DNA from: Pseudoscleropodium purum
Lineage: Eukaryota; Streptophyta; Bryopsida; Hypnales; Brachytheciaceae
Length of the DNA stretch: 64,000 bases
Reading direction: 5' to 3'
Assembly: GCA_963969395.1 (NCBI GenBank)
Contig: OZ017796.1
Location: 15,564,501-15,628,500, forward strand
Shown: positions 46,912 to 59,441 of the stretch, one piece after another
How positions within the stretch are numbered: position 1 is the stretch's first letter
How the letters are laid out: every line of letters starts with the position of its first letter
Notes under the pieces: generated by a model
What the model saw: the letters and a program-made list of their open reading frames with translations, nothing else
The model's database searches: none
What the model was told of the DNA's origin: nothing
Program-made: the position numbers and the translations under genes

Positions 46912-47266
46912 TTAATTATGGCACAATTCTCGACACAATTGTGGCTCATTACTATTGGTTGCAAGACTCACAATAATGCAACCAATCCTTGGTTGATTTT
47001 GCCATCAACCTATGGTCAAAAATAGAAAGGTCTATATCACCATTATAGGTCAAAAAGAATTTTTCAAACTTAAAATTTTGGAAAAATACAAAATCCTTCC
47101 AAAGTCTATTTCTATACATGGGAAAAATTACAAATTCAAAAAACTCACACTCCAAATATGTGTAATTGCTTAAGTGGTTGAAAATGGGTTGGCTACCCTA
47201 AATTAAGACTTGGGGCTCTTGGGGCATCTATATTTTTCTTGTAAGAGTGGTTTCCAAACTATTTAA

Positions 47267-48193
47267 CCCCTAAAGGACCATTGTCCCTTTGGGACACAAA
47301 TGGAATTTCGGGCAAATACCTACGGGTTGAATTTTTGTCGTGATATGTTTATACTTTTTTTGAAGATAGAAAAACTAATAAGCTTTATTAGAGTATAATT
47401 TTTTCACAATTGGTACCTAGGAACAATAGTTATGACCAAATAAGCTTAAATGAGGGGATAGGGGGCAGTCTGGGCAGCAAAAAAATTTGCAAAAATTTGA
47501 ATTTCTTTTTTAAATACTTTTTTCCTCATAGATTATATTTTTGTCTATCTAAAAAGCTTTGATTCTTTCATTTGGATTTGTTATGAGAAAGTTATGGACA
47601 TTCTTGTTTTTCAATTAGTTAGAGCATCTTTTTGAAAAAATAACTTGTAGGATTCATTTTTGAATGTAATTTTTCAATATTTCAAATTTTTTTATTTTGC
47701 ATGGTTTAGTTTACTTGCTAGAACAATCTCACCATTGAGATTAGTGCATTTTAATTCCATCTAAAATATATGAATATTTTAGATTTTCCTTCTATCTTGT
47801 ACCTACTTCTACTTAACAATTTTTTGAAGAATGAAAATTAAGTTTTTTTTTAATTTCTTTTTTTTCCCCAAACTCTCAACTCAATTCTCCACTATAAAAA
47901 TTTAAAGCTCAAAACTCTGTACTGCAAAAATCTTCAATTAAAAATGTTCAAAGTCAAAAGATCCAGTCCCACAATGTGCTGAAAATTTTGTTTTTTCCAC
48001 TTGAAACGCAAATATCTTGCAATTTGTGCGGTGAAAAATTCTGAAATTTTTTCCACACTTTATAAAACTAATGAGGTGTAAGATCCTATGGTTAGATGTG
48101 AAAAAAAATTAATTAAATTTTTTTTACTCTTTGCTATAAAAATGACAGTTTTCAGTGTTTTTTAGCAGAAAAAAGGCCTTGATCCTTTGGGGG
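47267..48193 (+). mobile_element. TTAA-flanked non-autonomous element B, 927 bp
   Basis: TTAA at 47263-47266 and 48194-48197. The left end CCCCTAAAGGACCATTG and the right end (rc CCCCCAAAGGATCAAGG) form a good inverted pair. gtccctttgggac lies just inside the left end as a small palindrome. The interior matches A and C in the same orientation. There is no coding capacity beyond short frames. Confidence 0.8.
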
Positions 48194-48651
48194 TTAAAAG
48201 TGGCCATATCAAACAAGAAAATTCTCAAATCCGACACAACCCACACAAAACCCTACCGGAATGGGGTGTAGCTATTATTATTTGTCTTGAGGATGGAGGT
48301 GCCATGACTGACATTTAATTGTTGGCTCAGTTGAAATGCATGTCATTTGACAGAAATTGTGATAAATATTCTCTTCACTTACTTAGCTAATGCACTGTGT
48401 TGTTTATCCTGCCATGTTCTGTTGCAAATGGGTGAGCCTACAGTCAAGAGTTGGAGTGTCAACACTTGGCCCTTGGGAAATTCCTCATTTATTCATGCGA
48501 GTTGCAAAAAAAATTTGAGACCAAATAAATGGGTTTGTTTTGGTCCTGCATTTTCTACCTTAACTAGAGTGTGCTAAAAGATCTGGGGACCCCATCAATA
48601 ACTTAGCTGCAGCTTCAAAACAAGTGTCAATTTTAGGTATTGCTACCTTAA

Positions 48652-49559
48652 CCCCTCACCGCCCAAGGGGACCAAAAGTGTCTTCATAGAGTTTTAAGTC
48701 AAATTCAAAGTGTTGTAATTTTTGCATCCAACGTCCAAATTCAATAAAATTTGTTGGAAAATTTGTGCTCTCTTCTAGATTATGTAGTAAAATTTTCAGA
48801 TCTGCATTTGATGGCTGAAACTTCGGGGAGTTGTATCTTCTTCATCCAATATTTGTTTTTTATAAAATTTGTTGGATTATGTTCCCCTTGAAGTCTAGTT
48901 ATTGTTGTAAATTTTTTTAATGTAAATCCAAGTTGTTTTGAATGTTTTGGGAGCAATTCAAAGTTCAAAATCTCAACTTTTTTGGATTACAATGAACTTT
49001 GGCAACTTGTTTCTTCTCCATACAATGTCCGTTTTCAATATAAAAAAAATTGGAAAAGTTGCAAATACTAGTCTAGTTTGTGTGGCTAAAATTTCATATC
49101 AATACAAGAAGTTATGAGGGACTGAGAAGCATTTTAGTAGAAGGAGGTTCAACCTTAGATGTGTTTTCTACAACTTTTCTTGCCTATTTTTTGACATTTG
49201 CAAGTCATTTTGCAAACACATTGAGTCAATTTATTGATATTTTTTTTTCTTCAATGTGTTTGTATGTTGGTTTTAAATCACTTTATAGTTTCAATTTTTT
49301 TCATTTGAATAAGTTGAGAAATCGAATTTCACCTCCAAATGAGTTGCTAGGAAAATTTCAACATCTTTTTTCAACACGAAAACATTATAATCTTTCAATC
49401 TATACGGTCAAATGACTCCAAATTTGATTCAAATCATCTACAACATATTCACTACAAGGTTGTACGGTTAAAATCTTTATGACTTAGTGACATTTACATC
49501 TACATCGCTTCAAAAGCACTGATGTTTTGTAACCCAAAATGTCCTTGGGCAGTGAGGGG
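48652..49559 (+). mobile_element. TTAA-flanked non-autonomous element C, 908 bp
   Basis: TTAA at 48648-48651 and 49560-49563. The ends CCCCTCACCGCCCAAGG and rc CCCCTCACTGCCCAAGG differ at one position, the best-preserved termini of the three. The interior is the most diverged but keeps the order seen in A and B near its right half (tttcaatctatacggtcaaa, then tacaaggttgtacggtta). The 111-codon frame at 49080-49415 has no recognisable domain. Confidence 0.8.
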
Positions 49560-49563
49560 TTAA

Positions 49564-50050
49564 TAACATACCAGAAACTTCAAATTCGGTAATAAATCAT
49601 TGCACTCACATCTAAGAAGAATGCTCACTTGTCCCACTCAACAATTCCAATGTGAATGTTGGATGAAATAAGTAGATGATGTTTCTCCAGGATGAAAATG
49701 TGACAGATTGATGTTGTGACAGGAGTTGGGACGTGGGTACTCAATATATCTTAAGTGTAAGATGAAGTTGTATTTAGGAGTTGTGACATGGGTGCTTAAA
49801 TATATAATAAGATGAAGTTGTATCAGATTGAATTACCAAATAAATAAATAAAAACAAGCAATCAGTTAGTGAGGAAAAATCCCTATTAATATTTCTCTCT
49901 ATTTCACTCTATTTCAGTGATGTTTAGGAGCATTGATCTCTTGGAGTAGGGCCTGATCACAAATAATAAAAGACTACATTAGCCTGATTTAAATGTACAC
50001 TCACCCATCTTGGGTGTCCCCAGCCATTCTTTACCTCTCGGATGGATAAG
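49564..50050. other. Intergenic DNA, no gene recognised
   Basis: gagttgg/tgacatgggt, gatgaagttgta and similar phrases repeat at about 49725-49830, an imperfect tandem duplication of about 75 bp. Nothing else is recognised. Confidence 0.45.
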
Positions 50051-50053
50051 TTA

Positions 50054-50194
50054 GGGCCAGTTTCCATGTGGAGTCGGGGCTGGCGAAGCCCCCATCAATC
50101 AATGGTGCAATGAGGACTCTAGGAAAACCAAACTCCCCATTCCACCGTTGATTTTCACCGGCCTCTGACTCCAACTCCACATGGAAGACAGCCC
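50054..50194. mobile_element. PIF/Harbinger-like MITE, 141 bp, TTA target duplication
   Basis: The left end gggccagtttccatgtggag and the right end (rc gggctgtcttccatgtggag) form inverted repeats; TTA lies immediately outside each (50051-50053, 50195-50197). A 3 bp TTA duplication with GGGC-type ends fits Tourist-like MITEs of the PIF/Harbinger group. Confidence 0.75.
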
Positions 50195-50610
50195 TTAGAC
50201 CATGCATAGACGAAATGATGAAACCATTTTATTTTCATGCTATGATTTCAATTAAATCAACATACCATGCATGTTTTGTTAACCATTAAAAAGATCTATC
50301 ACCCTTTTTAAAAACATCAGTTTTCAATATGAAAAAACATTGCTGATGGAGATGTTACTATGTAGATTTTTTAACAAATGAAATTGGAAATGAACTTATG
50401 GCATGACTTTTGAAGTAGGGTGGGGTGGGTGGGTATGGCCTTTCCCAGGGGTTAGTAACTTAGTGGACATGCCAAATATTCTATCTCCCCTGTCTGTCAT
50501 GAAATTTCTGGGAAGCCTTTCAATTGCCAAGGACCAAGCGTAGCTTAGCCATACCTAAAAAAACAGATTTGTTAGTGACATTAAAAAATGATCTAAATCC
50601 AACCAAGCAT

Positions 50611-50941
50611 AAAGGTAAGAGGTTTATAAACTGACCATTTAAGAGTGGGAACTGAGTTTTGGGGAGGTGAAACTTCCTAAAATATTTTTAGTAGATTTTT
50701 CTTGAAAGACAAGTAAGATTGGCATCTAATCCAAGTCATTTCATATTTTTTGGAGCTTTGTGGAATTAGTTATGAAATTTTGAAGCTGAAGTGGCAAAGG
50801 GCTTTCATAGCATCCACCTCCTAAAATGTACAATGTTTTGTGCATGGCTAAAAGCTACTAAAAAGTAACATGTACATGTAGTGTACATTTAAGAAGGTAG
50901 ATGTATTTAGAACTTGTGCATTTTTAGAAACTCCTACCTTA
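50611..50941 (+). mobile_element. R1 family element, about 330 bp
   Basis: The left end aaggtaagaggtttataaac is mirrored by the right end aaactcctacctta. The interior carries the R1 core (catattttttggagctttgt) shared with 14516-14790 and, inverted, with 62490-62700 and 63220-63478. It is non-coding. Confidence 0.65.
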
Positions 50942-52250
50942 GTTAGAGGCAAAACCTATTGTTATGATCATGACAACGCTTGTATGACACACATGAGATT
51001 GGCCAATGCAAAACTTGCCCTCATAACCATGACAACTTCTTGTAACCTCATGACTTTGGAGTGTTTGCGTTACTTAGCCAATCTCTTGCATGTGATATAA
51101 GCTTACAATCTATTACTTTGGGGTTTTTGCTTTGAAGTCTATTATTTTTGAGTGTTTCCATGATCACAATAGGTGGATCTACATAATTGTTTGATTTGTA
51201 TTATATTCATACAAGCTCAGAAAATAAATGTGACAACCATTTTGGTTAATAAGCATATGTCTACCTTATGTCTTGCACTCAAACTTGCTTCATTTGTTGG
51301 TATATAAAAATAAGTTTCTTCTAATTAGTATTTAGATGTCATTTAGTATTTACACATACTCTGAACTGGCTGAGCTGGTTCTAGACAGATCTGCTCAGTT
51401 TCTCTGTCCCCCTCATCAGTGTAAGGTCCCAGGGATCCCCCTTACTATGCACCCAAATTACATGCACCCGCAATGTCTGCCATGTCCTGTCCAGTATGGA
51501 TACGATATACGGTGTATTGTGTACAAATACCATTTGGTATATGGTATATAACATGAATATATGTACGTATTTATATGGATAGTTTGTATGGTGTACTGAT
51601 ATGAATACAAATCATCATGCCTCACTATCTCACAGCCTTTTCCTCATTATTCAATGTCATATAAGGTGGTATTTTCTACGTCACTTTCAGAAGTTGAAAC
51701 AAGTGAGTTCTTGAGGATGCAAATATGAAATTCAATTATTTTTTTGTCAAAAAGAAAATGGCATGTTTAATATGCACATGTTTGACCGACTATTCCCTCA
51801 CTATTCCATTAATCAATATACACAAAACAATACTATACAATAGAGTTGACTTTCAAATGCAAAACTAGTGCAAATTTAATTGTTTATACACTAAAGATGC
51901 ATTAAAGGATGTATTAGTGTTAAAATTTTAAGAATTTGATCATTCATGTGGAAAACAAGGAATTGATCGTTTGATAGACTTGGTTTGTTGAGGACATAAT
52001 AGTGAAAACATTTATCACAAGGAACATTGCTTATGTATAGGGGAATTGTGACAAGAAATAAGCAATCCTTGTCGGGCAAAGCTCTACAAGGAATGCTTGT
52101 TGCCCGACAAGAAATGCCTATGTTTTGTTAGAATTTCCGACAATGAAGAGAGTACCCAACGTAAACACCCATCTAGAGATGGATGACATATGTGATGGAT
52201 GAATAAAAAAAACCATAATCACTAATTACACCAATTTCACACATCAAGGA
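50942..52250. other. AT-rich intergenic DNA, no gene recognised
   Basis: Short repeated phrases occur (tgacaacgcttgta/tgacaacttcttgtaa; ggtatat near 51530-51550). No gene is recognised. The hairpin at 52068-52111 is listed separately. Confidence 0.45.
52068..52111. repeat. Perfect 12 bp inverted repeat, GC-rich stem
   Basis: cttgtcgggcaa (52068-52079) and ttgcccgacaag (52100-52111) pair perfectly across a 20-base loop, in otherwise AT-rich DNA. It could be a transposon end fragment or a structured RNA; no U-run follows. Confidence 0.8.
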
Positions 52251-52299
52251 GGAGATTACATTACATTACATTCCAAGAAATCAATTTGCCCGCCTTTAT

Positions 52300-53200
52300 G
52301 AACTGGGCATTTCCTCTTGTTTTTTTTTGCATACTTTTGAATAAGGTGTAGGTCCCAGCCCCCTTGGACCGTGGTCCCGTCAAACATGGTCGCTTCTTGC
52401 AAGCCTGAGACTGAAAAAATGGACCAAAGGAATCGAAAAGAGGAGAAAAAGGGCCGGAAAACAGGAACTTGCCCAAATCGTGAACCTGAACTCCCCCGAA
52501 AACCGGCAAGAGAGACAGAGAGAGGGAGGGAGAGGTTCAGTGAGTTCCTTCTCTGGCTTCCTGTAGAGTTTCCAAGCCAGAGGAACACCGCTCCCTCCCT
52601 CCCTCCACGAGAGGGATTGTTGAGTGAGGGCACCCTTGTGAAACGGGCCAGGCCAGGCCAGGGAAGCGAAAAGGGAAGGGCTGCCAGCGGACACATGTGA
52701 ACGGGCTAACCCTAACCTACAAAAGCAAGCCAAGCCAAGCCCAGCGGAAAGCCAAGCCCAGCGGAAAGCCAAGCCAAGGGAAGCCAAGCCAAGGGAAGGG
52801 AAGGGAAGGGAAGGGAAGGGGGTCTGGGCTGGCCCTAAGAGGCGACCAAACCGTTAAATATACGGGAATAGCGAATAGAGGAATAGAACCTGTATTGATG
52901 CCTGGCAGTCATTCATTCTTATCCGCAGGCTGCCAATGCCATTAAAAAATGGGAAAAAAAAAAGAAAAGCACGAGGACCGGGCGACGAGCTTCCGTTCGG
53001 TTCCCGTCCGTCGTCGTGATCGCTAATTACCGTTACTAAGCTTAGTTCCTGGGCTTCATCGCAGTTAATTAGTCAAATCTCGGTTTACCGTAAGCCGTCC
53101 CCCTGGCCCTCCGTCGCGAAAGTTCTGGGGATGCCCGCCCCTCCCCCTATTTAGTCCGTGGATGCTTCACCATCGTCTCCTTCTTTCGTTTTCGCAACCG
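52300..53200. other. GC-rich low-complexity region upstream of the invertase
   Basis: Contains purine-strand repeats (aagccaagcccagcggaaag; gggaa units at 52788-52820) and short gc-rich words. Open frames of up to 146 codons exist on both strands but are composed of repeated Gly/Lys/Arg/Pro-rich text, so I do not call them genes. It probably holds distal promoter DNA. Confidence 0.45.
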
Positions 53201-53519
53201 ATCCCTTCACGGACTGACTGCGTCTGCCAGCATTTGCTTTGCAAGCACTCGCGCTGCTGGTGCTGGTGCTGGTGCTGCTGCTGTGGCGAAGTTACTGCAG
53301 TGAGCAGGCATTTCTCTCGCTTGGTCGCTGTGCAGTGAGTGGAGCGTGTGTGGTGGTGGGAGGGAGGACGGAGCTGCTGACGCGAGGAGCCGCTTTCCGC
53401 GTGAGGTGGTGCGGTCCCGAGGGGGAAACGGGAAGCTGCGCTGCGCAACTGGGAAAAGGAGAAGGAGCGAGCGGCTGCCTGCTGCTGCTCGCCTGCACGG
53501 GGGGCGTGCGAGGGCGACC

Positions 53520-53780
53520 AGGTGGTTGGGGAGGCGTGGTGCGGGAATTTCGAGGACGATCTTCGTGAGGTAGGGGAATCGGCGGGCGAGGTTGTATATA
53601 ATTGCGGGCCTCGCAGTGTGGAAGAGTGCAAGGTCGGTGGAGTTTTGCGGCGGGCTGCGTTTTGAGCAGATCCGTGGATTGACGAGGGCAACTGTTGCGC
53701 TTCCTAAAAGCCGATCGATATTCCGAAGCAGAGTGCTGCCGGGTTGAGATCTCATTGTTGTCTGCTCAACTTCTTCACCG
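53520..53780 (+). repeat. Leader duplication, copy A
   Basis: gggaatttcgaggacgatct, ggtcggt.gagtt..gcggcg, cagatccgtggatt and ccgaagcagagtgctgcc recur in the same order at 54050-54315. The copy includes a possible TATA-like tatataattg at about 53595. It lies upstream of the long CT tract. Confidence 0.85.
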
Positions 53781-53803
53781 CTCACCCCACCCCACCCCAC
53801 CGC

Positions 53804-53957
<154 letters not shown>

Positions 53958-54049
53958 TCCTATCTGCGTCTTGTGCTTTCGAGTAAGCGGGGAGGTGTCC
54001 AAAGGTGAAAAGTAGCCAGCGGCTGTTGCTGCTAGGAGCGAGGGAGGCC

Positions 54050-54315
54050 TTGTGGTTTGTTAGTCTTCTTTTCGGGAATTTCGAGAACGATCTGAGTGAG
54101 GGAGTGGAATTGGAGAGCGAGGTGGTAGTGGTGCTGGTTATAATTGATGGCCTTGGAGAGAGGGGAAGGTCGGTTGAGTTATGCGGCGGTCTGAGTTTTT
54201 GAACAGATCTGTGGATTAAGGAGTGCAACTATTGGCTCTGTGGCGTCGATCGATCTTCGGAAGCAGAGTGTTGCCCGTTCGAGATCTCATTGCCGTCTGC
54301 TTATCTTCTCTACGG
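54050..54315 (+). repeat. Leader duplication, copy B
   Basis: Second copy of 53520-53780, nearer to the coding region (ggaatttcgagaacgatctg, cagatctgtggatt, cggaagcagagtgttgcc, gagatctcattgccgtctgc). The copies have diverged by substitutions and small indels. Downstream, ttcttaacag at about 54832-54841 looks like the acceptor of a leader intron ending 18 bp before the start codon. Confidence 0.85.
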
Positions 54316-54859
54316 CTCTGCCTTTTGTCTTCCTTCCTGTCTTCGCCTTTTAGAGTGACTCTTTGGTTTCTTGTTAAGATCGAGTTTGCGAGTAAGCCTA
54401 AAGTTTTTAAGCGCTTTCTTACGTCCTCCTCGAATGTACACCCTGGAAGGAGAGTTTGACACGTCCAGTCTCATCACAGCGGGAAGCAGAGAATTGTTGC
54501 TTCCGTGACTGGGACAGGGACGCAACAACCTTTCACGTGCACAGAGCTTGCATTCGTTGTGAGATTTGGAGAGGGCAAGAGTGCTGGACAAACTGGTTAG
54601 GATAGCTGCCTTCGAAAGACCGATCGGAGTGTGCATTAGAGCCTTCCAGCGGCATTTACCTGGTTTGTTCGGCCTCGGTAAGCCAGAACCCTCTTAGAGT
54701 TCTCAAATAGTTCACATCATGAAGATCTAATAGGTAATTGATCCTAATTGCGTTTCTCGGATCTCCTACATTACTGTATCTACACACGATTATTATACTT
54801 GATTAAGAATTCGAAGATATCCATCTAATTTTTCTTAACAGAGGATTAGTTAAAACCTA

Positions 54860-57851
54860 ATGCCATTCGACATGTATAGCTTTTCAAGACCTCTTACTCT
54901 TGAGACTACCTCGGAGGCACTTAAAAAGACCAATAACACCTACACTGCGGACGACAACGGCAATATTGATTTTATCAAGTTCATGGACGATAACAGCGAT
55001 AAAGATTTTGCGAAGCTTCGGCCGCGTCAGATTGAGACTCAGCACTCTCTCGATGAGAGGTCTCTCAATGACATCATTTCTTCGGGCCTGTCCTCACCGC
55101 GCCCTCCCCGTCAGTTGGAGACTGTCAAGAGTTCTGAGTGCTTGGAAGCGCTGCTTTCTCCCAGCATTCGCTCTTCGGCCGGTACTCCACGAGAGCATCA
55201 TGCCTTTGAGCCTCATCCAATGATTGCGGACGCATGGGATAGGTTGAGGATGTCGATGGTGTTTTTCCGGACCAAGCCGGTGGGAACTATTGCGGCTTTG
55301 GATCCTACAGAAGATTCCCTGAATTACAATCAGGTTTGCTTGTCGTTACCCTTTTCATTATATTTTCTTCTTTTCTTTCTTTTTCCTGATTTCTATAATG
55401 TATAGGGGAGGCCTATTTGGTTGCTGGTCGCCACGAGCGTGGCTATAGCATATTCATAGTACCCAATCATGCGTGTCCCTTTTTAGGTGTATTGTGCGTT
55501 GAAATCTAATCTGACTCTGCCTGAACGTTCTAAACACTGACCATATAGTAAGATCTTAAACCTGAGAATACTAGAGTTTTATTATCTGGAATCGCATGGA
55601 GGGACATTGTTGGCAGCAATTTACCATTTAATTAAGTGAATCTTAAATTTTTGCTTTTGCAAAGAGTTAATTAGTAGAGTTAATATATGTGTTAGTATGT
55701 TTTTTACGTGAATCGCAGTTGATATCCCCGGCTGTGCACTTCATTCTAGTGTGAACTCATTTTGTTTTGTGCTGAATATCATGTTTTCCTCCTCTTTAGA
55801 ACATGACATATAATCCGGCTGCAGGTCTTTGTAAGGGATTTTGTTCCCAGTGCTCTGGCGTTTCTCATGAATGGAGAGCCAGAAATAGTGAAGAATTTCC
55901 TGTTAAAGACTTTGCGGCTTCAATCTAGTGAGAAGCGCATTGATTGTTTTACTTTGGGTGAAGGTGTTATGCCTGCAAGTTTCAAGGTATGTCTTCCTTT
56001 TGTAACCAGCGTATTATCACGTGAGATCCAGCGGTGTTCCGAAGTTGAATCTTTTCATGCAATGACAGGCTTCTCTGCTAAATTGTTACTCTGAGGCTCA
56101 TGTACCTCGGATAGTTGACAATGTTTGCTTACTGATGAGGTTGCTGTCTGTCAATTTGCAGGTCCTTCACGACCCTGTCCGTAATACGGATACGATGATA
56201 GCTGATTTTGGAGAGAGTGCAATTGGAAGAGTGGCCCCAGTGGATTCTGGATTCTGGTGGATTATACTTCTTCGTGCCTACACCAAATCCACTGGTGACC
56301 ATACCCTCGCAGACATGGCAGACATTCAAAGAGGAATGAGGCTAATTTTAACTTTGTGCCTAGCGGATGGTTTTGATACTTTTCCAACCCTTCTGTGCGC
56401 GGATGGCTGCTGTATGGTGGATCGTAGGATGGTATGTGTATCTGCAATTCTAGTGATACGTATTTATGGATGCTAGCGACACTGCTGGATCAACAATACA
56501 ATTGACCTCTTCACTTTGCTTGAGTAGGTTGTTTAAGCATTGGCGTGCTGTTCCTCGGTACATTCATTGACAGAGTGCATAATAGACGCTGAAATGATTA
56601 CTCATATCTACCGTGGCTGCAGGGCATTTATGGTTATCCGATCGAAATCCAGAGCCTGTTCTTCATGGCCTTACGGGCAGCCAAGAGCCTCGTGAGGCCT
56701 GAAGGGGACGGAAAAGAGTTCCTAGAAAGGATCGACAAGCGACTACACGCATTAAGCTTCCACATGCGGGAGTATTTCTGGCTCGATCACCAGCAGCTCA
56801 ACAACATTTACCGATTCAAGACCGAGGAATATTCACATACTGCTGTGAATAAGTTCAATGTTATACCGGATTCTATCCCAGACTGGATATTTGATTTCCT
56901 GCCATTGAAGGGTGGTTTCTTCATTGGAAATGTCAGTCCTGCTCGGATGGACTTCCGCTGGTTTTCCATCGGCAATTTTATGGCAATTCTGTCCTCCCTC
57001 GCAACGTCCGATCAGGCTTCGGCTATCATGGACTTACTTGAAGCGCGGTGGCCAGAACTTGTGGGTGACATGCCTCTTAAGGTATCCTATCCTGCTATGG
57101 AGGGACATGAATGGCGCATTGTCACGGGATGTGACCCAAAGAACACTAGATGGAGCTATCACAATGCTGGATCTTGGCCAGGTAAATCTAACTAATTCCA
57201 GATTTTGCTTTGATTAGGGATCAACTGAATGACGATTGAATTTCCCATTTCCGTTCAGTGCTTTCCATTTCCTTCTGAGCAGCTTTCTGGCCGTTGAATA
57301 TCCAATTCGGAGTTGCGACACTGTTAATGGTCAAGATTTTATTTTTTGAGGTTATCGATCGAAGTACTTTCGAGCACTAACTTCAGTTATATTTTCGGTC
57401 AAGTTGTACACATTAGAATTTGTAGTGGTATTTGAGTTTTTGTACGCTTATTTTGTTTCGTGTTTTACTGTTTTGCTTTATGCGTTTTCCTTTACAATAT
57501 AATGGAGAAAAGCTTTCTTACCGACTCTCGTGATCGTCCCACTGGTCGTGTGCAGTTATTCTGTGGATGCTGACGGCTGCATGTATTAAGGCGGGAAGAC
57601 CCCAAATTGCCAGACGAGCCATTGAGCAGGTGGAGACCAGATTATCAGTAGATGGGTGGCCGGAATATTATGATGGGAAGTTGGGCCGATATGTTGGGAA
57701 GCAAGCTCGCAAATATCAAACTTGGTCTATTGCAGGTTATCTTGTCGCAAAGATGATGTTGGAAGATCCTTCGCACCTGGGGATGATAGGATTGGAGGAG
57801 GACAGGAAGATGAAGCCTTCTCTCACAAGATCTGCATCATGGACAGCTTAA
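54860..57851 (+). CDS. Alkaline/neutral invertase (GH100), 5 coding exons
   Basis: Exons: 54860-55333, 55825-55986, 56162-56431, 56623-57181, 57556-57851. All are GT-AG and in phase, giving 586 aa. An in-frame TAA three codons upstream fixes the start. The enzyme hydrolyses sucrose to glucose and fructose at neutral or alkaline pH. Residues from [20 protein letters not shown] onward follow plant cytosolic invertases closely: [39 protein letters not shown] (Asp240, matching the GH100 general acid), [39 protein letters not shown] (Glu465, probable general base) and [20 protein letters not shown]. The N-terminal 130 residues are variable with no clear transit peptide, so a cytosolic (alpha-clade) location is inferred. 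It is about 30-40 residues longer at the N-terminus than typical cytosolic members. A usual QGWEKR motif reads QSSEKR here. Confidence 0.96.
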
Positions 57852-59440
57852 GAAGTTAAAAGCTTCTGCCTGTACGAGTACCCTATCATAAAAACTTTTA
57901 AGTTTGTGGCTGTCGCATCGGGGTGGGCAGTCGGCGCGATCAGAAGCAGGGCAGGGAGATGATCGTCCTTTTCTTCTTTAACGAAGGGAATTCACTGGGT
58001 AAGTTCTCCAATTTTTAGTTGATATCTGAACTTCCGGTGGAACCTGGTTCATGAGGTAATGGAGGATACACTCTTCAAGTTTGTACAACATTCCATTTGG
58101 ACAACAGTCCATATTCATGAGAGGAGGATAGCTCCTAAACCTGTTCTTCAATCAGGGAACTACAAGAAAGGTATAGGGAATGTGAAGGTAAAGCTCTTTC
58201 TTTTCGATGACGAGAAGGTTGTTTGGCAAACGGAGTGACGGAATGGCATGGAAACTTTGACATATCCTGCAAACCCCTTAAAAGCATGGAGAATTTGAGC
58301 TTTTGTGAAGACGTGCGAACGTTTATTCAACCCACAGTAACACTGGTCAGCATCCTTCACGAGGGAAGGCGGCTAGAAGCTGAAAGGGGGGGGTGAACAA
58401 TGCTGAAGAAGGATTGATGGCTAATGCGGACATAGTTAGAATGCAGAAGCAGGGTCTCATGATAAGAGGGCCATAATAGGGCTCTGCTACACCTAGTTAC
58501 AAGCTTGCTCTGTGAGGGCAAGTTTAATTCTTTTCACCTGTCAGAGGGAGCTTTCTTTCGATGGTGTTACTGCATTGTACGTAATTCTGGCTGTGCGCTT
58601 TAATAGAATTTGCCAGCTACTTTCTCTTCATAGTTGCCATGTGTTTTTCCGAGGTTGTCTTCATTACATGCTGTGCATCCCCTTCAGTTGTGACATGCTC
58701 CTTTCACTGTCTCCAAGATCCTTAGGCCTAACATTGTCTCTTTGTTCAATCTGTTCTACGACAAACATTGTATTCTTCTCACTGTAACCGGATCTGTTCC
58801 GTTGAGAAGTGTGCATTCTTTTGTTTTTTCGTTATCGTTTCTTGACCAGGCTTCGCGGAGTGTAGACAAGGCATATTCCGCGTCAAATCAATAAAGGTGG
58901 AAAGTTTTATGTAACAGTATTGACGGTACACTGATAATAAATTTAGGGTTGCCACACTCATTGATTTGAAAATGCTCGAAGTGTTTACTCTTGAGTCTTG
59001 ATGAACATTTTTGCCAAGAGCTTAGATACCAGTAGTAGAAGTATTTAGTCATCAAATTCCTAGTGTTTATTGTGTCAATTTGAAATTACTGTATACTTGT
59101 GAAGAATATGTGAAAGTTCTATTTGAATACAAAATACCGGTATACTTCTAACAAATCTGAAATTCTCCTTTGGGTATACAGTACAGTCCATCATAGAGTT
59201 GAATGTGAGTGCAAAAAAACATACTCAACAACTTCATTTTGTTACTTTGCTCGTAAGGGAACAAAATCTTTTTTGAATCTCGAAGTAAAGAGAATTGAAG
59301 TGAAGCAGCCCAAAAGTGCTATAGTTAGATTCCTTGAAAGTTATGTGAGTGTTTAAATTATCAATGGAAGTGCTAAATATATATTCCATTTTAGTAAATG
59401 TTGTACAAATCATGTAGAAAACAAATCACATATACAATCA
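57852..59440. other. 3' flank of the invertase gene and intergenic DNA
   Basis: The first kilobase is of mixed composition without coding signals. A polyadenylation-type aataaa lies at about 58889. Short frames at 58512-58787 (hydrophobic) and 59123-59356 are unrecognised. Confidence 0.4.
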
Positions 59441-59441
59441 C

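Noticed and set aside
46609..49415. ORFs of 67-111 codons inside the TTAA elements
   Set aside because: Not shared in frame among the three copies and lacking any transposase motif.
52256..52945. Overlapping ORFs of 80-146 codons on both strands
   Set aside because: Composed of repeated Gly, Lys, Arg and Pro-rich text from purine/pyrimidine repeats; frames on both strands compete and none has a domain.
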